Notes: generated by a model from the sequence alone, not told the origin. Shown: positions 18,134 to 27,103, numbered from the stretch's first letter. The stretch is DNA of 64,000 bases from Deltaproteobacteria bacterium (GCA_020853705.1 JADYYK010000146.1:117871-181870); one strand, 5' to 3'. Program-made: numbers and translations.

Positions 18134-19390
18134 ATGATGTTCTATCGCTTCGTCGTCGGCAGCCTCCGCGCCATCGTGCGCGGGCCCAAGCTGTACTACC
18201 TGTGGCTCCTGTTCCTGGTCGCGCTGATCGCCATCGGCGCGATCGGCTACGCCGACCAGCTCAAGCACGGCCTGGTCCGCACCAACATGCGCGATCAGGT
18301 GTCGTGGGGCTTTTACATCGGCAACTTCACCTTCATGGTCGGCGTCGCCGCCGCCGCCGTGGTCCTGGTCATCCCGGCCTACATCTACAACTGGAAGCCC
18401 ATCAAGGAGATCGTGATCATCGGCGAGCTGCTCGCGGTGTGCGCCATCGTGACCTGCCTGCTCTTCGTCATGGTCGACATTGGCCGCCCCGATCGCTTCT
18501 GGCACATCATGCCCTTCATCGGGAACCTGCACATCCCGTCGTCGCTGCTGGCGTGGGACTCGGTGGTGCTCAACGTCTACTTCGTCCTCAACCTCACCAT
18601 CGTGACCCACCTCTTGTACCGCGCCTTCAACAAGAAGCCGTACAGCAAGCGCTTCGCGACGCCGCTCATCATCCTGTCGATCCCGGCCGCGGTCAGCATC
18701 CACACCGTGACGGCCTTCCTGTACAACGGCCTGGCGTCGCGGCCGTACTGGAACTCGGCCATCCTGGCGCCGCGCTTCATCGCCTCGGCGTTCTGCTCGG
18801 GGCCCGCCATCATCCTCATCTTGCTGCAGCTCCTGCGCCGCTACGCCAAGCTGGAGATCAAGAACGAGGCGCTGTCGAAGATCGCGGAGCTCATGGCCTA
18901 CGCGATGTTCGTCAACCTGTTCCTGTTCGGGGCCGAGATCTTCCGCGAGTACTACTCCAGCACCGAGCACCTGGTCTACACCAAGTACCTGTTCAGCGGC
19001 GTCGACGGCCACCGCTCGCTGGTGCCCTACGCCTGGCTGTCGCTGTTCCTCAGCGGGGGCGCCTTCCTGCTGTTCTTGATCCCGAGCACGCGGCGCCACC
19101 CGGTCGGCCTCAACCTGGGCGCCTTCATGATCTATGGCGGCGTCTTCATCGAGAAGGGGATCGCGCTGGTGGTGCCGGGCTTCACCCCCTCCACGCTGGG
19201 CGACATCTACGAGTACGTACCCAGCCGCGTCGAGCTGATGGTGACGGCTGGGATCTACGGCATCGGCGCGCTGCTGTTCACCCTGATGGTCAAGGTCGCG
19301 GTGCCCATCATGGGCGGTCACCTGACCATCGACACCGGCAGCAAGCGGGCCACCACGGCCGCGCTGGAGACGCCCCAGCCCGTGACCTGA
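18134..19390 (+). CDS. NrfD/HmeB-type polytopic quinone-interacting membrane subunit
   Basis: A 418-residue protein with AAAGGAG just before the ATGATG start. It has about ten hydrophobic segments (first LYYLWLLFLVALIAIGAIGY; later VGVAAAAVVLVIPAYIYNW, VTCLLFVMVDIGRPDRFWHI). The D-x-GRPDR sequence is the conserved acidic loop of NrfD-family proteins near the quinone site, and NAPYI-type helices are replaced by LIILSIPAAVSIHTVTAF. It forms the membrane anchor of the complex with the iron-sulfur subunit 11 bases upstream and the tetraheme protein. Last gene of the operon; convergent with the aminotransferase, 23 bases away. No terminator hairpin with a T-run was seen. Confidence 0.9.
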   Translation: MMFYRFVVGSLRAIVRGPKLYYLWLLFLVALIAIGAIGYADQLKHGLVRTNMRDQVSWGFYIGNFTFMVGVAAAAVVLVIPAYIYNWKPIKEIVIIGELLAVCAIVTCLLFVMVDIGRPDRFWHIMPFIGNLHIPSSLLAWDSVVLNVYFVLNLTIVTHLLYRAFNKKPYSKRFATPLIILSIPAAVSIHTVTAFLYNGLASRPYWNSAILAPRFIASAFCSGPAIILILLQLLRRYAKLEIKNEALSKIAELMAYAMFVNLFLFGAEIFREYYSSTEHLVYTKYLFSGVDGHRSLVPYAWLSLFLSGGAFLLFLIPSTRRHPVGLNLGAFMIYGGVFIEKGIALVVPGFTPSTLGDIYEYVPSRVELMVTAGIYGIGALLFTLMVKVAVPIMGGHLTIDTGSKRATTAALETPQPVT

Positions 19391-19413
19391 GGCCGGCGCG
19401 CCCGTGGCCGCCG

Positions 19414-20703
19414 TCAGGGCGTTGCGCGGGTCGGCGCCAGCTGGGCGCTCCAGCGCGCCAGCGCCAGGATGCCGTTCCAGGTCGGCGTCAGGTAGCGCTG
19501 CAGGAACGACAGATCGGCCGGCCCGTTGGCCAGCCCGGTGAGGGCATGCGCGCCGTCGAAGTCGACCAGCGCCAGGCGAACGCGTAGCGCGCGTGGATCG
19601 CAGCCGAAGGCGCTGCCCGGGACGGTGACGACGCTGGTCTCTGCCAGCAGCCGCTCGGAGAGGTCGATGTCGGACTCGATGCCCAGCCTCGCCAGCGCGT
19701 CGCGCAGCGGGGCAAAGCCGGGGAACAGGTAGAAGCCGGCCACCGGCTGCGGCACCTCGAGGCCCACGCCGTCCAGCTCGGCGGCGGCCCAGCCCAGCGC
19801 CGCGGCCAGGATCCTGCGCACCAGGACCAGGTAGGCCTCGATCTCTCCCTGGGGCTTGAAGGCCGTCACGGCGGCGCGCTGGATGGGCGCGCTGGTCGAC
19901 GAGAAGGTCTCGCTGGCGACGGCCTCCAGGGCGCGCCGCAAGACCCGCAAGCCGTGGGGCAGCGCCATCGTGCCGAGCCGCCAGCCGCCGGCGCCGCACC
20001 ACTTGGACAGCCCCGACACCACGATGGTCGCCTCGGGGTAGAGCTGCGCCAGCGAGCGATGGCGCCCGCTGAAGCGCAGCTCGGCGTAGATCTCGTCCGA
20101 CAGCACCACCACCTGGTACTCCCGGCACACGGCGGCCAGGGCCTCGAGCTCCTCGCCTGTGCTGGCCAGCCCGGTCGGGTTGCAAGGGCTGTTCAGGAAC
20201 AGCAAGCGCCGGCGGCCGGGGGCGGCCTGGCACAGCTCGGCCAGTCGCTCAGGCTCCAGAGTGAGACCGTCGCGCCCGCCACCGGGCAGCGTCACCACCT
20301 GGCGCCCCGCCAGCCGCGCCTGCGGCACGTAGGAGACCCAGCGCGGCGTGGGGAGCAGGATGTCGCCATCGAAGCACAGCTGCAGGAGAAAGATGAGCTC
20401 CTTGGAGCCGGGGCCGATCACGATGTCCTCGGCTGCGAAGGCCACGCCGTGCCGGAAACGGTGGTGGTCGGCCACCGCGCGGCGCAGCTCGTGCAGGCCG
20501 CCCGGCGGCTGGTAGTCCTTCTCTGCGGCCGCGGCCCGCAGCGCCGCCACCAGCGGCTCCGGCACCGGGAACGGCGACTGGCCGAGCCCGAAGCGGAACA
20601 CGCGCTGGCCCTCCTCGACCAGCGAGGACGACCGGACCCGCGCCGCCAGGGTCGGCGAGATCGACATGCCCTCGACCCGCTGGTCGAGCTTGACGGGCCC
20701 CAT
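19414..20703 (-). CDS. PLP-dependent class I/II aminotransferase
   Basis: A 429-residue fold-type I aminotransferase. Substrate/PLP landmarks: GPGSKELIFLLQ (phosphate loop), NSPCNPTGLASTGEELEAL (Asn-Pro-x-Gly-x), VVLSDEIYAELRF (Asp contacting the pyridine N), VSGLSKWCGAGGWRLG (Schiff-base Lys followed by the Arg loop) and RVRLALVDFDG (C-terminal region where the carboxylate-binding Arg sits). It resembles aspartate/aromatic aminotransferases of subgroup I-gamma. The ATG at 20703 overlaps the TGA of the KamA-like gene (ATGA), so the two are co-translated and probably work on one pathway, for example interconversion of a beta-amino acid or its keto form. Substrate not determinable. Confidence 0.88.
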   Translation of the reverse strand: MGPVKLDQRVEGMSISPTLAARVRSSSLVEEGQRVFRFGLGQSPFPVPEPLVAALRAAAAEKDYQPPGGLHELRRAVADHHRFRHGVAFAAEDIVIGPGSKELIFLLQLCFDGDILLPTPRWVSYVPQARLAGRQVVTLPGGGRDGLTLEPERLAELCQAAPGRRRLLFLNSPCNPTGLASTGEELEALAAVCREYQVVVLSDEIYAELRFSGRHRSLAQLYPEATIVVSGLSKWCGAGGWRLGTMALPHGLRVLRRALEAVASETFSSTSAPIQRAAVTAFKPQGEIEAYLVLVRRILAAALGWAAAELDGVGLEVPQPVAGFYLFPGFAPLRDALARLGIESDIDLSERLLAETSVVTVPGSAFGCDPRALRVRLALVDFDGAHALTGLANGPADLSFLQRYLTPTWNGILALARWSAQLAPTRATP

Positions 20704-22127
20704 CAGGCCATCCCGGTGCGCAGGGTGATGAGCCGCGCCGAGGGCCGCGCCGTCTCGGCGTCGAAGAACAGCCGCGGGCTGCCCGCAGCGGGCCTGAGAT
20801 GCGTGAACCAGCTGGCCTGGGCGTCTAGGGCGGCGAAGAAGGGGCGACCGACCCAGGCCGGATCGCGCGCCTGCAGGTAGCGCAGCACGAGGACCTGCGC
20901 GCCATGCACCGTGGCCACACCATCGATCACCACCTTGCCGGCGGTGGTGCTCATCGAGGGTCCGCGCACGGTGCGAGCCAGCCCCGAGACCGCGGCCAGG
21001 GCGTCCCGATAGATCGTCCACGCGCGCACCAGGGGCACCTCGAAGTACTCGCGTGGGCCGGTGTCCCGCGCCACGAACATGTAGTAGGGCACCGCGCCCA
21101 GCCGGACCTCGGTGCGCCACAGCTCGGCCCACGTCGCGGCGTCATCGTTCACGTGCTTGATGAGCGGCGCCTGGCAGCGCACCACGGCGCCGGTGGACTG
21201 GATGCGCGCCAGGGCGCGCTGCGCCACCGCGGTGGAGAGCTCGCGCGGGTGGCTGTAGTGCGCCATCACCGCCAGGGACTTGCCGCTGGCCACGACCTCC
21301 TCGAACAGACGCAGCACCTCGTCGGCGTCACGGTCGGACACGAAGCGCTGCGGCCAGTACGCCACCGACTTGGTGCCGATGCGGATGCTGGTCAGGCCGG
21401 GCAGGTTGGCGCGCAACAGCGGCTCCAGGTAGCGACGCAACAGCGCGGCGCGCATGATCAGGGGATCGCCGCCGGTGATGAGCACGCTGGTCACCTCGGG
21501 ATGCGCGCGCAGATAGCCGACCAGCTCCCCGACCTCCCGGCTGGCAAACTGCAGGTCGTCGACGCCGACGAACTGCGGCCAGCGGAAGCAGTAGCTGCAG
21601 TAGGCGTGGCAGGTCTGCCCCTGGGCGGGGAAGAACAGGACCGTCTCGCTGTACTTGTGCTGCAGCCCGTGCAGGCGACGTCCCTCGAAGGTGGGGACGT
21701 TGTGCTCGACCTGGCCGGCGGGGTGCGGGTTGAGCCGCCAGCGCAGCGAGCGCACCGCGGCGGCCAGCGCGCTGGCCTCGCCGGCGCGCTCGAGGCGGTG
21801 CAGCCTGGCGCGGTCGGCGACCTCGAGCATGGCTGGCTGCGGGAAGACCAGCTGAAAGATGGGATCGTCGGGGACCCGGTCCCAGTCGATCAGCTGGTCG
21901 ATCACATAGTGGTTGGCGCGGAAGGGCAGCACCCGTGTGACCGCGCGCATGGCCATCCGGGTCCGCCATGATAGGCGGTCCAGCTGGGGCAGGCGCAGCA
22001 GTTGCTCGCCGGAGATGGCGCGGTAGGATGGCGCCCCGCTGCGCGCGCCGAGGGGGCGGTGCCCGCCCTGCGACCGTCGGGTCACCGCTGCCGGGGCCTC
22101 CCGGGGGTCCAGTGCTGGGTTCGACAT
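20703..22127 (-). CDS. KamA-family radical SAM enzyme (lysine 2,3-aminomutase-like)
   Basis: A 474-residue protein. The start is ATG 22127 because GGAGG lies 5 bases upstream; a slightly longer frame to 22154 lacks such a site. The radical SAM cluster motif CHAYCSYCF is at residues 173-181, followed by VTSVLITGGDPLIM (SAM-binding GGD/P) and IRIGTKSVAYWPQR. HKYSETVLFFPAQGQTCHAYC is the usual KamA-family lead-in. The family catalyses 1,2-amino shifts (lysine, glutamate or arginine 2,3-aminomutases) using PLP and a 5'-deoxyadenosyl radical. At the C-terminus GKVVIDGVATVHGAQV is less typical, so the substrate may not be lysine. Coupled to an aminotransferase and divergent from a LysR-type regulator. 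Confidence 0.82.
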   Translation of the reverse strand: MSNPALDPREAPAAVTRRSQGGHRPLGARSGAPSYRAISGEQLLRLPQLDRLSWRTRMAMRAVTRVLPFRANHYVIDQLIDWDRVPDDPIFQLVFPQPAMLEVADRARLHRLERAGEASALAAAVRSLRWRLNPHPAGQVEHNVPTFEGRRLHGLQHKYSETVLFFPAQGQTCHAYCSYCFRWPQFVGVDDLQFASREVGELVGYLRAHPEVTSVLITGGDPLIMRAALLRRYLEPLLRANLPGLTSIRIGTKSVAYWPQRFVSDRDADEVLRLFEEVVASGKSLAVMAHYSHPRELSTAVAQRALARIQSTGAVVRCQAPLIKHVNDDAATWAELWRTEVRLGAVPYYMFVARDTGPREYFEVPLVRAWTIYRDALAAVSGLARTVRGPSMSTTAGKVVIDGVATVHGAQVLVLRYLQARDPAWVGRPFFAALDAQASWFTHLRPAAGSPRLFFDAETARPSARLITLRTGMA

Positions 22128-22172
22128 GTGCCACCTCCAGGCCCACTGTCCCATCGGGGGCGCATGTCATCC

Positions 22173-22212
22173 ATGTCGAAAGATTGACAACACCTGTCGT
22201 TTGTATCGACAT
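22173..22212. promoter_or_regulatory. Candidate LysR-type operator and promoter in divergent gap
   Basis: The 91-bp gap between the radical SAM gene and the regulator holds a dyad ATGTCGA (22173-22179) / TCGACAT (22206-22212) enclosing TTGACA at 22184-22189. TTGACA lies exactly 35 bases before the regulator ATG at 22219, with CGACAT 17 bases downstream in the -10 position. LysR-type regulators normally bind dyads in such divergent gaps and repress themselves; that is family knowledge applied here. Confidence 0.5.
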
Positions 22213-22218
22213 CTCCCC

Positions 22219-23127
22219 ATGGTCATGGCCTCGCTCAACTACCAGCACCTGTACTACTTCTGGATGATCGCGCGCGAGGGCGGGCTGACCCGCGCCGCCG
22301 AGACGCTGCACCTGACCCACTCGACGCTGAGCGTGCAGCTGCGCGCCCTGGAGGACACCCTGGGCGAACGCCTGTTCGAGCGCCGAGGGCGCGCGCTGGT
22401 GCTGACGCCGTTCGGACGTGACGTGCAGCAGTACGCCAGCGAGATCTTCCGGCTCGGCGCCGAGCTGCTCGACTTCGCACAAGGTCGCGCGGTCACCCAG
22501 CGACGCCTCGAGCTCGGGGTGGTGGCGGCGATCCCCAAGACCATGGTGCGACAGCTCCTGGTCCCGGCGCTGGACGAGGAGCACTCGGGCTCGGTCCGCA
22601 TCCGGCAGGACACCACCGAGCGCCTGGTCCAGGAGATGGCCAGCGGTCGCCTGCATGCGGTCCTGAGCGACGCCGCGCCGGCCTCCGGCGGACTGAAGCT
22701 GCACGCCCACGCCCTGGGCTCGTCGGAGATCTTGCTGTATGGCTCGCCGGCGCTGGCCGCGCGTTACCGTCGTGGCTTCCCGCGCTCGCTCGACGGCGCG
22801 CCGATGCTGGTGCCGGGGCCCGACGCCACCCTGCGACGCGGGCTGGAGCGCTGGTTCGCGGATCGCCACCTGCGCCTCGACGCGGTCGGCGAGATCGACG
22901 ACGCCGGCACCCTGCGGGCGCTGGGGACCGGAGGCCGCGGGCTCTTCCCGGTGCGCGCGGCGCTCAAGAGTGAGGTCGAGGACGGCCTGGCCGCGCAGCG
23001 GGTCGGGCGCATGCGCGGCCTGGTCGAGCGCTACTTCGTGCTCTCGCTGGAGCGCCGCGTCCAGCACCCCGCGGTGGCGGCGCTGATCGACGGCGCCCGC
23101 CAGCGCCTCGACCCCGGCCCCGGTTAG
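22219..23127 (+). CDS. LysR-family transcriptional regulator (NhaR-like)
   Basis: A 302-residue protein from ATG 22219 (ATG 22225 possible). The N-terminal winged HTH reads LNYQHLYYFWMIAREGG, LTRAAETLHLTHSTLSVQLR, ALEDTLGERLFERRGRALVL, very like the NhaR subgroup (LNYxHLYYFW...). It continues into a LysR substrate-binding domain with LELGVVAAIPKTMVRQLLVP and LDGAPMLVPGPDATLRRGLE. It is divergent from the KamA-aminotransferase pair and presumably controls it. Its stop codon overlaps that of the histidine kinase gene on the other strand by four bases (TTAG, 23124-23127), so the two genes converge without any spacer. Confidence 0.9.
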   Translation: MVMASLNYQHLYYFWMIAREGGLTRAAETLHLTHSTLSVQLRALEDTLGERLFERRGRALVLTPFGRDVQQYASEIFRLGAELLDFAQGRAVTQRRLELGVVAAIPKTMVRQLLVPALDEEHSGSVRIRQDTTERLVQEMASGRLHAVLSDAAPASGGLKLHAHALGSSEILLYGSPALAARYRRGFPRSLDGAPMLVPGPDATLRRGLERWFADRHLRLDAVGEIDDAGTLRALGTGGRGLFPVRAALKSEVEDGLAAQRVGRMRGLVERYFVLSLERRVQHPAVAALIDGARQRLDPGPG

Positions 23128-24800
23128 CTACCTGCAAGGGTCGCCGGCGACGAGGCCGTGGCCGCAGCGGCGACGGGCACCGCCACGGTGAAGGTGCTGC
23201 CCACGCCGAGCTCGCTGTCGACCTTGATGGTGCCGCCCATGAGATCGACCAGCTTGCGACAGATGGACAGGCCGAGGCCGGTGCCGTCGTGGCTCCGCGC
23301 CAGGCCGGAGTCGACCTGGTGGAAGGGCCGGAACAGGCCGGGCAGCTGGTCGGCGGCGATGCCGATGCCGGTGTCCGACACCGCGACCTCGAGGGCGTCG
23401 CCGCGCCGGGTGGCCGCCAGGGTGACGGTGCCGGCCTCGGTGAACTTGATGGCGTTGGAGAGCAGGTTGAGCACGACCTGCTCGAAGCGGCGCCGGTCGC
23501 CGTGCGCGCCGCCGAGCGCAGGGTCGAGCTCGCCGAACAGCGCGAGGCCCTTCTTGTCGGCCAGGCCGCGCACGCTCTCGAGGGCGCGGGTCAGGCTGTC
23601 GTGGGCGTCGAAGGGCTCGGCCTCGAGCGTCACGTGGCCGGCCTCGATCTTGGACAGATCGAGGACGTCGTTGATCAGCGCCAGCAGGTGGTGCGAGCTC
23701 GACTCGACCATGTGCAGCTGCTTGGTCTGCTCCGGGTTGATGGGGCCCGACATGCCCATGCGCAGGATGCCGGTGAAGCCGATGATCGAGTTCAGCGGGG
23801 TGCGCAGCTCGTGTGACATGGTGGCCAGAAAGGCGGACTTGAGGCGGTCGGCCGACTCCGCGGCGTCCCTGGCCAGCACCAGCTCGCGGGTGCGCGCGGC
23901 GACGCGCTCCTCCAGCTCGAGGCGCGCGCGCTCCAGGGCGTTCATCACGCGCAAGAGGCCGACCAGCAGCGCGGCGAGCACCAGCGAGGCCAGCGCCCCG
24001 GCCTGGAAGTAGCCCGACTCGAGGACGTGGAAGGCGGGCCAGCCGCCGGTCGGCACCCCGCCCAGCTGCCACGAGCCCGACGGCAGCGGGATGTCGCTGA
24101 GCACCGGCGCCGACGCGAACACCCGCGGCTCGCCCCAGAAGATGGGGCCCTGCGCGCCGGTGCCATCGACGCCGCGCAGCGCCAGCCGCAGCGGGCCGGC
24201 CACCGCGGTGATGCGCGCGTGCGCCAGCAGGGCCTGGAACTCGATCACCGTCGAGGTCAGGCCCCAGTAGCGGGTGCCGCCAGGGCTGCCGGGATCGGCG
24301 ACGTGGATGGGGCGTCGCGCGATGACCCCGACGCCGCCCTGGACCAGCTGGACGGGGCCCGCGACGATCAGGCGGTCCTCGGCCATCATGCGCTGCACGC
24401 TGGGCCACTGGGCCTCGCTGTCGGCGTAGCGCAGCCCGATCGCGGCCTGGTTGCCCTCCAGCGGATGCACCTGCGAGACCACGTTGTCCGGCGCGAGGGC
24501 GATGTTGCGGATGGTCTCGCCGCGCTTGAGCAGCTCGGTGGCCAGGGCGTGGAAGCGCGCCGGCGGCGGCTCGCCCTCGATGGAGATCAGGCTGGCGATG
24601 CCCTCGCTGAGGTGGACCGCAGCCGAGATCTGGCGGCTCAGCTCGCCGCGCATGGGCTCCAGCGCGGCCTGCATCTGCTGGCGCAGGAGCCGCTGCTGTG
24701 ACTGGTGGCGCAGCGCGGCGGTGCGATACGACAGCACCAGCCCCGCGACCGCCAGCAGGCCGGGGAGCCAGAACACGTGTCGCCTGCCGCGCACGGGCAT
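23124..24800 (-). CDS. CHASE-domain sensor histidine kinase
   Basis: A 558-residue membrane sensor. TM1 is at about residues 9-25; residues 45-250 form an extracytoplasmic CHASE-like sensor (FHALATELLKRGETIRNIAL, HPLEGNQAAIGLRY); TM2 is at about residues 270-290; a coiled coil follows (ERARLELEERVAARTRELVL); the HisKA dimerisation helix has phospho-acceptor His near residue 330 in ATMSHELRTPLNSIIGFTG; the HATPase domain shows N (LNLLSNAIKFTEAG), G1 (VSDTGIGI) and G2 (DGTGLGLSICRKLVDLMGG) boxes. No receiver domain and no neighbouring response regulator, so it is an orphan kinase. CHASE domains commonly sense small molecules such as adenine-type ligands; the ligand here is unknown. Confidence 0.9.
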   Translation of the reverse strand: MPVRGRRHVFWLPGLLAVAGLVLSYRTAALRHQSQQRLLRQQMQAALEPMRGELSRQISAAVHLSEGIASLISIEGEPPPARFHALATELLKRGETIRNIALAPDNVVSQVHPLEGNQAAIGLRYADSEAQWPSVQRMMAEDRLIVAGPVQLVQGGVGVIARRPIHVADPGSPGGTRYWGLTSTVIEFQALLAHARITAVAGPLRLALRGVDGTGAQGPIFWGEPRVFASAPVLSDIPLPSGSWQLGGVPTGGWPAFHVLESGYFQAGALASLVLAALLVGLLRVMNALERARLELEERVAARTRELVLARDAAESADRLKSAFLATMSHELRTPLNSIIGFTGILRMGMSGPINPEQTKQLHMVESSSHHLLALINDVLDLSKIEAGHVTLEAEPFDAHDSLTRALESVRGLADKKGLALFGELDPALGGAHGDRRRFEQVVLNLLSNAIKFTEAGTVTLAATRRGDALEVAVSDTGIGIAADQLPGLFRPFHQVDSGLARSHDGTGLGLSICRKLVDLMGGTIKVDSELGVGSTFTVAVPVAAAATASSPATLAGS

Positions 24801-24831
24801 CGGAGTGCGCCCAGTCTAGCCCAGGCGCGCG

Positions 24832-26421
24832 CTACTGCGGCATGGGCAGCAGCGCCTCGGTCGGGTTGGCGCCGGTGACGTCGCCGCCGCGGGTGGCCTG
24901 GGTGAAGTTGCCGTCATGGCCGAACGCGCTGAGGCGATAGCCGGTGGCGGCGGCCAGCTCGGAGGCGCTGATGTGGAACACGACGGAGTCGCCCGACAGG
25001 ACCGCGCGCGCGGTGGTCGGCACCACCGTGGTCTGCTGGCTGGCGTCGACCTGGGTCGCGGTCAGCGACCAGGCCCTGGTGGTGTGGTTCCACGCCAGCT
25101 GGTACCAGCGATCGGTGCCCTGGAAGTAGTCCCAGTCGAACGGCGCCACGAAGCGCCAGTTGTTGGGCGCCGCGCCGTCGGAGTCGAGCACCACCGAGTA
25201 GATGTAGCTGGTCGCCCCGTCCGCGCGCGGGATGGCGGCGTTGACGCGCAGGAAGAAGGTCAAGACGTCGCCGGCCGGCATCGGCTGCACGCTGGCCGGG
25301 CACACGACCTTCATGTCTGCGGTGTCGACGCTGCAGCCGTAGATGGAGTTGTTGTAGGTCGTCGCGACCTCTGCCGCGGTCATGGTCTCGCGGCGCGCGC
25401 CGAGTGCGATGAGGTCGGCGGCAGGCCGCGCCACGCGGACCACGTTGGTCGAGACGCTGTCCACCGCATCGCCGCCTGGGTCGGCGCCTGGCATGACGCA
25501 GGTCCCACCCTTGCGCGCCATACCAAAATTCGTGGACGAGGCCCGGACGATGACGCCCTTCTCGGTCTCGACGTCGACCTCGAAGGTGCGACTCAAGGAG
25601 TACGGACCGACCTCCCTGCACTTGAAGACTCGATCGAACGAGACCTCGCTTGGCGCCACCGCGTCCGACACCTGGTTGTGGATAGCCGCGCTCGGATCCA
25701 GCGTCGACGACGGCTTCATCACGCTCTTGACGGACCACAGGCTGCCCTCGCCCCAGTCGAGCGTCGTGGGGAGGACTGCGAGGCTGCTGTCACCGTAGCG
25801 CACCGAACCGGGCACCCGAGGGACCATCCTGGTCTCGATTCGAAATGGCTGGTCGACGAAGACCTGGGGCGGCGGTGCGGGTTCAGGCTGATCGAAGACG
25901 GCCGATCCGGTCCCGGTCATGCCGATCGTGCTGTGCACCCAGACGACCTTGCTGAAGTGGCCCAGCGGCCCTTGCAAGTGGGCACGATCGCCCATCGTCG
26001 CGTCCGACACCTCCAACGCGACAACCTCCAGCCTGGGTGCGGCGGGCGAACCCGACTGGTGCAGCACGAGCACCACGCTGTCCCCGAGCTCGGCGGTCAG
26101 TGGCGCCAGGACCATGGTTGCAGGTGTGGCCAGCACGAGCCCGTCGGGGGCGAGAACCCAGGCTCGATCGGCCGGGGTTCCATTGACAGTTGGCAGACCG
26201 GCGGGCGCGACCGGGGTGATCTTGACCTCGGCCTGGGTCACCCCGGCGGGCAGCGCGCCCTCCGGGAGCGACAGCGTGAGCACGCCGTCGGCGCTGGTGA
26301 GCGTGAACGCCGGGCTCTTGCCGCCGCCGTCACTCCCGCCGCCACAGCTCAGGCCCGGCCCGCCCGCGAGCATCACCGCGAGCCAGGCGGGCGCACACCG
26401 GCGCCAGCGTCTCGAGCCCAT
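24832..26421 (-). CDS. Large lipoprotein of unknown function
   Basis: A 529-residue protein with GGGAGG 6 bases before the ATG. The signal peptide ends in GLSC, followed by GGGSDGGGK, the usual lipoprotein linker. The first 150 residues have a ZU5/Ig-like character (SADGVLTLSLPEGALPAGVT, VLAPDGLVLATPATMVLAPL), as in other bacterial surface proteins in which 'p.Gal...' beta-sandwiches occur. The remaining part is beta-rich with several Cys. No catalytic motif recognised. It precedes another short lipoprotein gene on the same strand and is 31 bases from the histidine kinase start. Confidence 0.75.
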   Translation of the reverse strand: MGSRRWRRCAPAWLAVMLAGGPGLSCGGGSDGGGKSPAFTLTSADGVLTLSLPEGALPAGVTQAEVKITPVAPAGLPTVNGTPADRAWVLAPDGLVLATPATMVLAPLTAELGDSVVLVLHQSGSPAAPRLEVVALEVSDATMGDRAHLQGPLGHFSKVVWVHSTIGMTGTGSAVFDQPEPAPPPQVFVDQPFRIETRMVPRVPGSVRYGDSSLAVLPTTLDWGEGSLWSVKSVMKPSSTLDPSAAIHNQVSDAVAPSEVSFDRVFKCREVGPYSLSRTFEVDVETEKGVIVRASSTNFGMARKGGTCVMPGADPGGDAVDSVSTNVVRVARPAADLIALGARRETMTAAEVATTYNNSIYGCSVDTADMKVVCPASVQPMPAGDVLTFFLRVNAAIPRADGATSYIYSVVLDSDGAAPNNWRFVAPFDWDYFQGTDRWYQLAWNHTTRAWSLTATQVDASQQTTVVPTTARAVLSGDSVVFHISASELAAATGYRLSAFGHDGNFTQATRGGDVTGANPTEALLPMPQ

Positions 26422-26442
26422 CGTCGACCTCCCTTGCCTTGG

Positions 26443-27042
26443 CTACGGCAGCTTGTGATGGTCGGTCACGCGGACGCCAGGACGACCGCTGACGTCGACG
26501 AACGTGAACGTCGTCTGCCAGCCGCTGGCGACGATGGTGACGCTCTGGTTGAGCGGCACATTGATGAGTCGCTGCTGCGGGAAACCGGCTGCGCGCGGCA
26601 CCAGCATGCCGGCGGTGGTCGACGTGATGCTGCCGTCGGTGCCGAGATCATCGGCCTGGCCGGTGCTGCCCGCCATGTCGCGCGAGAACTTGACGCGGTA
26701 GCTGGCGTTGGCGATGGCCTTGCAGTTGCCCAGCGAGGTGTTCTCGCGACACGCGGCGCCGGGCGGCCCGAAATTCGTCGAGCGACAGATCCCGGCGTCG
26801 AGGATGACCGGCACGCCCGGGCCGGGGTTGATGCTGGGCCCCTCGAGCGTGGTCTCGGACGGCAACAGCAGGCCGTTACACTCGTCCATGTTGCGCACCG
26901 GCCCGCCGCCCGAGTCGACGCTGGCCGCGCCGTCGGCCTGGGTGCCCGCGTCCTGGCTGCCGCCATCGTCGTCATCGCCGCCACAGCCGATGGCCAGGAC
27001 CAGCCAGCCCACCGCGACCACCACCATGCGCCCGTTCCGCAT
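26443..27042 (-). CDS. Asp/Gly-linker lipoprotein of unknown function
   Basis: A 199-residue protein. The start is ATG 27042, preceded at 6 bases by GGAGG; the frame remains open 19 codons further upstream without a ribosome site. The signal peptide ends in AIGC, followed by a GGDDDDGGSQDAGTQADG linker. The mature domain has four Cys (CNGLLLP, GICRSTNFG, AACRENTS, GNCKAIAN) and ends in a beta-rich region (TIVASGWQTTFTFVDVSG). The sequence RSTNFGPPGAAC resembles STNFGMARKGGTC in the large lipoprotein downstream, suggesting the two share a domain and are related. Function unknown. Confidence 0.72.
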   Translation of the reverse strand: MRNGRMVVVAVGWLVLAIGCGGDDDDGGSQDAGTQADGAASVDSGGGPVRNMDECNGLLLPSETTLEGPSINPGPGVPVILDAGICRSTNFGPPGAACRENTSLGNCKAIANASYRVKFSRDMAGSTGQADDLGTDGSITSTTAGMLVPRAAGFPQQRLINVPLNQSVTIVASGWQTTFTFVDVSGRPGVRVTDHHKLP

Positions 27043-27103
27043 CACGCCCTCCGCCACACGTCCACCGTCGATGGTACCGGCGCGGGCGCCTGGATTCAAT
27101 CGC

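Noticed and set aside
17199..19390. Nitrite reductase nrfABCD operon
   Set aside because: Only the FeS (NrfC-like) and membrane (NrfD-like) subunits match; there is no NrfA pentaheme catalytic subunit with CxxCK, so a nitrite reductase cannot be claimed.
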